A stretch of 64,000 nucleotides of DNA. Source: an uncultured cyanobacterium (lineage in GTDB: Bacteria; Cyanobacteriota; Cyanobacteriia; PCC-6307; Cyanobiaceae). The DNA lies in the NCBI GenBank assembly GCA_903935205.1, contig CAIZQU010000086.1, positions 55,995 to 119,994 of the forward strand, read 5' to 3'. The position numbers were made by a program, and so were the translations under genes. The notes beneath the pieces were generated by a model. It did not search any database. It saw nothing but the letters and a program-made list of their open reading frames with translations, and was not told the origin of the DNA. This document shows positions 58,550 through 64,000 of this stretch, piece after piece (within the stretch, counting starts at the first letter, position 1; each line of letters opens with the position of its first letter).

Positions 58550-60067
58550 ATGACCCTGAGCCTGCTGCTGCTGATTCCTTTTCTGGGGGCCTTCCTCCTG
58601 CTGCTTTGGCCCAGTGAGCCGGCCCCGGGCCGGATGCGGGCCATTGCGATCACCACCCTCGCTCTGCAGCTGATCTGGAGCCTGTGGGTTCTGTTCCGCT
58701 TTGATCCCTCCCTGGAGGGCATGCAACTGCAGGAGTCGTACCGATGGGTGGCGAGCCTGGGCCTTGACTACCGGCTTGGCATCGATGGCCTCTCCCTTCC
58801 CCTGGTGCTGATCAATGGTGCCCTCACCCTGGTTTCGGCGGTGTGCACCCGCGACATCAGCCAGCGGCCGCGCATTTACTTCGCCTTGCTGCTGTTGATC
58901 AGTGCGGCTGTGAACGGCGCCTTTCTGGCGGAGAACCTGCTGCTGTTCTTCCTCTTCTATGAGCTGGAACTGATCCCGCTCTGGTTGCTGATCTCGATCT
59001 GGGGTGGCACTGGGCGGGCCTATGCAGCGACCAAGTTCCTGATTTTCACTGCCGTCTCCGGCATGTTGATCCTCGGGGCCTTCCTCGGTTTGGCCCTGCT
59101 CACCGGAACCGCTGATTTCAGCCTCACCCCGGTGCTGAGCGACCGGTTGGCGATGGGGAGCCAGTTGGTATTGCTGGTGGCCTTGATGATCGGATTCGCC
59201 ATCAAGATCCCCCTGGTTCCCTTCCACACCTGGCTGCCCGATGCCCATACCCAGGCCTCAACGCCGGTGTCGGTGCTGCTGGCTGGGGTGTTGCTGAAGC
59301 TGGGAACCTATGGCCTGCTGCGCTTCTGCCTCGGTCTGTTCCCGGAGGCCTGGAAGCTGGTGGCGCCAGTGCTGGCGATCTGGGCCGCCGTTTCGGTGCT
59401 TTATGGCTCCCTGGCGGCGATTGCCCAGCGGGACATGAAACGGATGGTCGCCTACAGCTCTGTCGGCCACATGGGCATGATCCTTCTGGCGGCCGCCGCC
59501 GCCACGCCGGTCAGCCTGCTCGGGGCTGTGTTCCAGATGGTCAGCCATGGACTGATCTCCGCCCTGTTGTTTCTGCTGGTGGGCATCGTCTACCGCAAGA
59601 CCGGCACCCGTGATCTGGAGGTGCTGCGCGGCCTTCTCAACCCGGAGCGGGGACTGCCCTTCACAGGCACGCTGATGATCCTTGGCGTGATGGCCAGCGC
59701 TGGCCTGCCCGGTATGGCTGGCTTCATCTCCGAATTCCTGATCTTCCGCGGCAGCATCGGCGCCTATCCTCTGGCCACACTGCTCTGCCTGGTGGGCTCT
59801 GGCCTGACGGCGGTCTATTTCCTGTTGCTGGTCAACCGCGCCTTCTTTGGCCGCCTGGCGATCACGCCCCCCAGTCCCGACCCTGTGAGCGACAGTCGTC
59901 TCGACATTCGTCTGGCCGGCGTCGCCCTGCGCGAAACCCTCCCTGCTCTGGGGCTTTCCCTGGCGGTGGTCGGCCTGGGTCTGGTGCCAGCCGGTCTTGG
60001 CTGGCTCAGTGAAACCACCAGCACCGCCATGGCCGCCCTGGCCGCCCATTCCGGGGGACTCCTCTGA
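58550..60067 (+). CDS. ndhD4: NAD(P)H-quinone oxidoreductase subunit D4 (CO2 uptake)
   Basis: 505 residues, 14 or so transmembrane helices. Characteristic segments: YRLGIDGLSLPLVLING, FFLFYELELIPLWLLISIWGG with the conserved Glu, KIPLVPFHTWLPDAHTQASTPVSVLLAG and AQRDMKRMVAYSSVGHMG. NdhD4 partners NdhF4 in the NDH-1 complex that energises CO2 hydration. The ATG is eight bases after the ndhF4 stop; the end overlaps chpX by one base, so the three genes form a tight operon. Confidence 0.96.
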   Translation: MTLSLLLLIPFLGAFLLLLWPSEPAPGRMRAIAITTLALQLIWSLWVLFRFDPSLEGMQLQESYRWVASLGLDYRLGIDGLSLPLVLINGALTLVSAVCTRDISQRPRIYFALLLLISAAVNGAFLAENLLLFFLFYELELIPLWLLISIWGGTGRAYAATKFLIFTAVSGMLILGAFLGLALLTGTADFSLTPVLSDRLAMGSQLVLLVALMIGFAIKIPLVPFHTWLPDAHTQASTPVSVLLAGVLLKLGTYGLLRFCLGLFPEAWKLVAPVLAIWAAVSVLYGSLAAIAQRDMKRMVAYSSVGHMGMILLAAAAATPVSLLGAVFQMVSHGLISALLFLLVGIVYRKTGTRDLEVLRGLLNPERGLPFTGTLMILGVMASAGLPGMAGFISEFLIFRGSIGAYPLATLLCLVGSGLTAVYFLLLVNRAFFGRLAITPPSPDPVSDSRLDIRLAGVALRETLPALGLSLAVVGLGLVPAGLGWLSETTSTAMAALAAHSGGLL

Positions 60068-61230
60068 TGCCGGTCATTCCTGCCGAACTCACCTACAGCG
60101 GCGGCCGTCCCAGTGCCGACCAGCTGGCCGCCCGACTGTTGGTCGGCGAAACCCTGCTCGCCGAACATCCAGAGCATCTGGTGGAGGTGGTGGATGTGCT
60201 CAAGAGCTATGGCGAGGTGTTGGATGCCTACAGCATCAACCTGATCTTCCAGGCGGAGCGACAGTTCCTGAATCCCTTCCCTGTCTTCCGCTTCCTGGAT
60301 GGTGACCTCAGCCCAGCCAAGATCTGGCGCCATCTAAACCACGACCGCATCAACTTTGAGTACGCCGAATACTGCATGAAGGCCATGCTCTGGCATGGCA
60401 CCGGTGGCTTGGATGCCTACCTCGACAGCCCCGCCTTTCTGGACAACTGCCGGGCGGTGATCCAGCGCAAGACCCGTCGCGATCCGCTGCTCGCCGTTCT
60501 CGATCCGCTGTTTCCCGGTTTCCTGCCCGAGGCGATCCGGGCGGCGGCCACGACCCACGCCCTGGGCCAGTTCTGGCGGGTGATGAGCGATCTGTTCCTC
60601 GATCTTGCCAAGGCAGAAGCGAGTGGTTCGGTCGCCTCGATTGCGGCGGTTGTGCGCTTCATTCAGGACGGACTGGTACGGGCAGCGGCCCAGCCGATCA
60701 GCTATGCGGTGGAGGTGGAGGGCAATTCCTATTGGATCCTGCCTCCGGAGGCAGGCCTCACCTTTCTGGTGGATGTGGCCGTGCCTTATGTCGAGGCGGT
60801 GTTTCTGCGGGGCATGCCGTTCCTGGGAACCGTGTCGTTCAATGCCCAGGCCCAGCAGATCTCCCCTGACCAGGCCCAGTTCGCCTACGGAGCTCTCTAT
60901 GCCGATCCCCTTCCGACCATGGGCGCCGGTATCCCCCCCAGCCTGCTGATGCAGGATATGTACCGTCATCTGCCCGATCGGCTGCATGCGCTTTATCGGC
61001 GACGCAGCCGCAGCGAGGGGGATGTGCGGGTGAAGATCTGTATGAGCTTCCAGAAGTCGATGTTCTGCGTGACCAACGCCGCCATCGCCGGCACCTTCCC
61101 CCATCCGCTCGACAGCAACGACCCCGTGGCCCAGGCCGCCAACCGTGCCTATGCCGATGCCTGGGCCGCCAGGCTCAGCGTGGCCCGCACCGATTGCCTC
61201 GATCCCTGGAGCGATCGAATCCCGACCTGA
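60067..61230 (+). CDS. chpX: CO2 hydration protein ChpX (CupB)
   Basis: 387 residues, soluble. Landmarks: QAERQFLNPFPVFRFLDGDL, NHDRINFEYAEYCMKAMLWHGTGGLDAYLD, YAVEVEGNSYWILPPEAG, and the C-terminal VRVKICMSFQKSMFCVTNAAIAGTFPHPL region. ChpX/ChpY (CupB/CupA) proteins bind the NDH-1 complex at its membrane arm and carry out vectorial CO2 hydration using a zinc site. The operon partner ndhD4-ndhF4 makes this the CupB (constitutive) type. The ATG shares one base with the ndhD4 stop. Confidence 0.95.
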   Translation: MPVIPAELTYSGGRPSADQLAARLLVGETLLAEHPEHLVEVVDVLKSYGEVLDAYSINLIFQAERQFLNPFPVFRFLDGDLSPAKIWRHLNHDRINFEYAEYCMKAMLWHGTGGLDAYLDSPAFLDNCRAVIQRKTRRDPLLAVLDPLFPGFLPEAIRAAATTHALGQFWRVMSDLFLDLAKAEASGSVASIAAVVRFIQDGLVRAAAQPISYAVEVEGNSYWILPPEAGLTFLVDVAVPYVEAVFLRGMPFLGTVSFNAQAQQISPDQAQFAYGALYADPLPTMGAGIPPSLLMQDMYRHLPDRLHALYRRRSRSEGDVRVKICMSFQKSMFCVTNAAIAGTFPHPLDSNDPVAQAANRAYADAWAARLSVARTDCLDPWSDRIPT

Positions 61231-61286
61231 GCGATGGCCCCCTCGCTGCAGCGGATCCGGTTCAGCCGGTGGCCTAGGTTCAAGGC

Positions 61287-61529
61287 ATGAATCAGCCCTG
61301 GACCCAGCGGCCCCGCCCCGATCGGCTGGAGCGCCGCATCGAATTCGACGACTACGAAAGCACGCGCACCTTTCTGGAGCGGCTCAACGCCCTGGCTGAG
61401 GAGCTCGGTCGCTTTCCAGACATCAGCTTCGGTCGCACCTATGTGAACCTCACTCTGCGTCCTGAGGATGGGGAGGTCGTAGGCGACCCCGAACAGGACT
61501 TTGCCGCTGCGATCGATGCCCTCCTCTGA
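61287..61529 (+). CDS. Pterin dehydratase-like Rubisco assembly factor (acRAF type)
   Basis: 80 residues. It has a compact pterin-4a-carbinolamine dehydratase-like fold pattern ([46 protein letters not shown], landmarks [24 protein letters not shown]). The normal catalytic histidines of true dehydratases are mostly missing; in carboxysome loci such proteins act as a Rubisco assembly factor (acRAF). Its location between chpX and cbbX supports that reading over a pterin role. The end overlaps the possible early start of cbbX. Confidence 0.85.
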   Translation: MNQPWTQRPRPDRLERRIEFDDYESTRTFLERLNALAEELGRFPDISFGRTYVNLTLRPEDGEVVGDPEQDFAAAIDALL

Positions 61530-61533
61530 GCCC

Positions 61534-62532
61534 ATGCCCTCCCCCGAAAGCGGCGGTCAACCGCCCCTGGTCCAGACGGCCGGGGCTGGCGGTGAACCTG
61601 GTCCGGCTGAACCAGGCCATGGCGATGGCATCGCTGCGATTGATCTGCGCAGTACCTACAACACCGCCGGTATTCAGGACATCCTGGATCGTCTCGATCG
61701 CGAGCTGATCGGCCTCCAGCCGGTCAAGGCCAGGATTCGTGAGATCGCCGCCCTGTTGGTGGTCAACCGTGCCCGGCGGGAGATCGGGCTGGAATCGGCA
61801 CCACCGAGCCTGCACATGTCCTTCACCGGTCGGCCGGGAACCGGCAAGACCACGGTGGCCGAGCGAATGTCCAAGATCCTGCATGGGCTGGGCTATGTGC
61901 GCAAGGGCCATGTGGTGACCGCCACCCGCGATGACTTGGTGGGCCAGTACATCGGCCATACGGCGCCGAAGACGCGGGAGATGCTGAAGAAGGCGATGGG
62001 GGGTGTGTTGTTCATTGACGAGGCCTACTATCTCTACCGGCCGGAGAATGAGCGCGACTATGGAGCCGAAGCGATTGAGATCCTGCTGCAAGTCATGGAG
62101 AATAATCGTGACGATCTGGTTGTGATCTTTGCTGGCTACAAGGAACGGATGGATGTTTTCTATCAATCCAATCCAGGCCTCTCTTCCCGGGTTGCCAATC
62201 ACATCGATTTTCCTGATTACTCCGCTGAGGAATTGCTGCTGATTGCCAAGCTGATCCTGGCGGCAGAGAACTACCGTCTCAGCGAGGAGGCCACCGCCGT
62301 GTTTGCTGATTACATTCAGCGCCGGATGCGGTTGCCATTCTTTGCCAATGCGCGCTCGATCCGCAATGCCATCGATCGTGCTCGCATGCGTCAGGCCAAT
62401 CGATTGTTCAATAGCCTGAGCAATCTCAGCAAGCTCGATCTGATGACGATCGAAGCCGAAGATATCACCGCCAGCCGGATCTTTCAGGGCGAGGTTGAGG
62501 GGCTCGATAGCAACAAGCCAATCCCGGGCTAA
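61534..62532 (+). CDS. cbbX: Rubisco activase CbbX (AAA+)
   Basis: 332 residues from ATG 61534 (ATG 61516 also in frame). A 35-residue Pro/Gly-rich start precedes the AAA+ domain: [17 protein letters not shown], Walker [17 protein letters not shown], Walker [14 protein letters not shown], sensor [12 protein letters not shown] and arginine [18 protein letters not shown] (the Arg finger region). CbbX removes inhibitory sugar phosphates from red-type or form I Rubisco by remodelling it. In alpha-cyanobacteria the gene commonly sits at the end of the cso supercluster. The C-terminal third becomes AT-richer. Confidence 0.95.
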   Translation: MPSPESGGQPPLVQTAGAGGEPGPAEPGHGDGIAAIDLRSTYNTAGIQDILDRLDRELIGLQPVKARIREIAALLVVNRARREIGLESAPPSLHMSFTGRPGTGKTTVAERMSKILHGLGYVRKGHVVTATRDDLVGQYIGHTAPKTREMLKKAMGGVLFIDEAYYLYRPENERDYGAEAIEILLQVMENNRDDLVVIFAGYKERMDVFYQSNPGLSSRVANHIDFPDYSAEELLLIAKLILAAENYRLSEEATAVFADYIQRRMRLPFFANARSIRNAIDRARMRQANRLFNSLSNLSKLDLMTIEAEDITASRIFQGEVEGLDSNKPIPG

Positions 62533-62552
62533 GACGAGGCCTCAAGTGCCCA

Positions 62553-63872
62553 TCAAGTGCCAAGGCGCTGGCGCGCCGAAGCAAGGGTGGCATCAAGAAT
62601 GCACAGGAGATCGGCGGCAACCGCATCCGCCCGAAACCGACGGATGGCTGCTTCGTTGTCATCAAATGCCTGGCAAAAGTCTGCATAGTTTGAAAGCAGC
62701 TGATCCAGGCCTTTGCGAATTGCCCCTACGTTTTTAACGTCACAATAAACGCCTATTCCCATGGCGTTGACGAGATGTTCGATTGGGTTCCCGGGAGGAC
62801 CAATCACAAGCACTGGCTTGCGATGGCCAAGATAAACAAAGAACTTCGATGGTTGATTGTCGAGATGACGAGCCCCAATCATCACCAGCAGCACATCGGC
62901 CTGAGCAGCGACATGATGAGACTCAAGATGGCCGACGGCTGGCTTGATAACAAAGGAATTGGCAAGCACGGGGTAGGACTGAATCAGCTTGGCTGCAGCC
63001 GGATAGACATATCCATACAACTCAAAGACGGGTCGGCGACACGGCGAAGCTTTTTCATCGGCCAGCAAGGCCTCCAGGAGGGGGTCAATGGGCCGCCACT
63101 CAGGAAGATTGCCAAGATGAACGAAACGACCGAAGACATCAGCCTGTGGCGAGAGAGCAGCCGGACTTCTATCAGACGAATAGAAACAGGGGTCAAGGGG
63201 GTAACTATCTGTCAGGCAGTAGGTTTTTGAAGCCTCTACAAGCCCCTGCATGACATAGCGATCCCGAGTCATCGGAGACATGAAGATCACGCCGTCAGCA
63301 AAACGAAGCACCTTGATCTGACGATCTTTGTCATCGGGATAGAAGTTGGCTTCATCGCGCTGGCCGTGTGGATCGTCAAAAAGCGCCAGGAATGGCTTGC
63401 GACGCTCCATGGCCAGACGTGCCCCTAGTTCAAGAATCCTGAAGTCAGGGCTTTTGGCAGCAATGAGATCGAAATTCCAGTGGTCATCAGCAGCTCGGGA
63501 TTCATCGAGGATCCCGGAGCAAAGATATTTTATTGAGTCATGAGATGTGAGCTTCTCTGCAACACGAGCCGCCAACTGTAAACACCCGTAGAATAAAAAC
63601 CGCAAACCCTTCTTGCGGTGGCGATGTTTCAGCGTCGCAAATCGTGTTGACCAAGAGACGCTATTGGTGTAGTGACATTGCGAGGCAGGGCATACAACGG
63701 GTTCCAGGCTGATCGACGTCAGCCGAGGCGATGGGCCAGCAAAGTGAATCTGCCAGTCTGAAGCGACTGTAAATGGAAATAATTTAGAGTAGCGCAGCCC
63801 TTGGACGCCTGTGCCTCCCGGAGGCTGAATCATTAAAAAAAGGTACCCGTTCAGGGGGTGCGACGGCACCAA
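62553..63872 (-). CDS. Glycosyltransferase-like protein, frame open to the window edge
   Basis: 439 residues from TTG 63872. The N-terminus YLFLMIQPPGGTGVQGLRYSKLFPF has the Gly-rich loop of GT-B glycosyltransferases, and the C-terminal half (FVYLGHRKPVLVIGPPGNPIEHLV, about residues 350-375) resembles the second, nucleotide-sugar-binding Rossmann domain. The substrate is unknown. ATG 63833 is another start, but it would cut into the first strand. The same frame has no stop or ATG/GTG/TTG from 63872 to 64000, so the true gene may begin beyond the window and this entry could be its 3' part. It is visibly AT-richer than neighbours, suggesting horizontal acquisition. Confidence 0.7.
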   Translation of the reverse strand: MVPSHPLNGYLFLMIQPPGGTGVQGLRYSKLFPFTVASDWQIHFAGPSPRLTSISLEPVVCPASQCHYTNSVSWSTRFATLKHRHRKKGLRFLFYGCLQLAARVAEKLTSHDSIKYLCSGILDESRAADDHWNFDLIAAKSPDFRILELGARLAMERRKPFLALFDDPHGQRDEANFYPDDKDRQIKVLRFADGVIFMSPMTRDRYVMQGLVEASKTYCLTDSYPLDPCFYSSDRSPAALSPQADVFGRFVHLGNLPEWRPIDPLLEALLADEKASPCRRPVFELYGYVYPAAAKLIQSYPVLANSFVIKPAVGHLESHHVAAQADVLLVMIGARHLDNQPSKFFVYLGHRKPVLVIGPPGNPIEHLVNAMGIGVYCDVKNVGAIRKGLDQLLSNYADFCQAFDDNEAAIRRFRADAVAADLLCILDATLASARQRLGT

Positions 63873-64000
63873 TCGGCCACCGTTTCTGCCGAGCTCTTGA
63901 CGGTAGGCCGATTCCCGTTCGAATCTCAGGCAGAGACTGCTTGCGATGAGCGCCGCGCCAGCTGGGATTCCAGAAGCCGACTGGCTGGCAACCCCAGCCA

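Overview
The window is cyanobacterial chromosome from the alpha-cyanobacteria (form IA Rubisco, alpha-carboxysome), most like Cyanobium or freshwater/coastal Synechococcus. The reasons are: a complete csoS1-cbbL-cbbS-csoS2-csoSCA-csoS4A-csoS4B-csoS1E operon, an adjacent sbtA-sbtB bicarbonate transporter pair (usually absent from open-ocean relatives), psaM, both protochlorophyllide reductases, the ado/aar alkane pair, very high GC and densely packed genes with many GTG/TTG starts. No prophage, insertion sequence, CRISPR array, rRNA or tRNA was seen.

Layout. 1-16.2 kb holds housekeeping genes: a double histidine phosphatase, a CPBP protease-like membrane protein, an FtsL-like protein plus ftsI, tal, a cyclic-nucleotide-binding protein, a leftward operon (tyrosine recombinase, cobO, pyrH, frr, FAD reductase), then hemH, an M23 peptidase, ilvB and two small envelope proteins. 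16.2-25.5 kb holds a PEP-synthase-like enzyme, an FAD oxidoreductase overlapping a cyAbrB regulator tail to tail, pgeF, a Tab2 homologue, an S1-like RNA-binding protein and a creatininase-family amidohydrolase. 25.5-30.6 kb is the hydrocarbon/fatty-acid cluster ado-aar-accA-SDR-folE, with trpF convergent. 30.7-38.1 kb holds a site-2-protease-like M50 protein, a lipoate/biotin ligase family protein, crr6, psaM (31 codons), por and several uncharacterised membrane-associated proteins. 38.7-42.9 kb is chlN-chlB-chlL (dark-operative protochlorophyllide reductase, leftward).

44.2-62.5 kb is an inorganic-carbon supercluster: csoS1D, rdgB, sbtA-sbtB, the carboxysome operon with a ferritin-like gene, ndhF4-ndhD4-chpX (constitutive NDH-1 CO2 uptake), an acRAF-like Rubisco assembly factor and cbbX. 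Together these encode bicarbonate import, CO2 hydration at the thylakoid, the carboxysome with its carbonic anhydrase, and Rubisco assembly and activation. The right end (62.55 kb onward) is a visibly AT-richer glycosyltransferase-like gene whose frame stays open to the window edge, suggesting the start of a variable surface-polysaccharide region.

Most notable observations: an unusual low-complexity C-terminal tail on the vertex protein CsoS4A, a shell protein CsoS1E with about 160 disordered N-terminal residues and an internal Met exactly at the shell domain, three strong hairpins between cbbL, cbbS and csoS2, a zinc-ribbon-like C-terminus on IlvB, and recurrent tail-to-tail gene overlaps.
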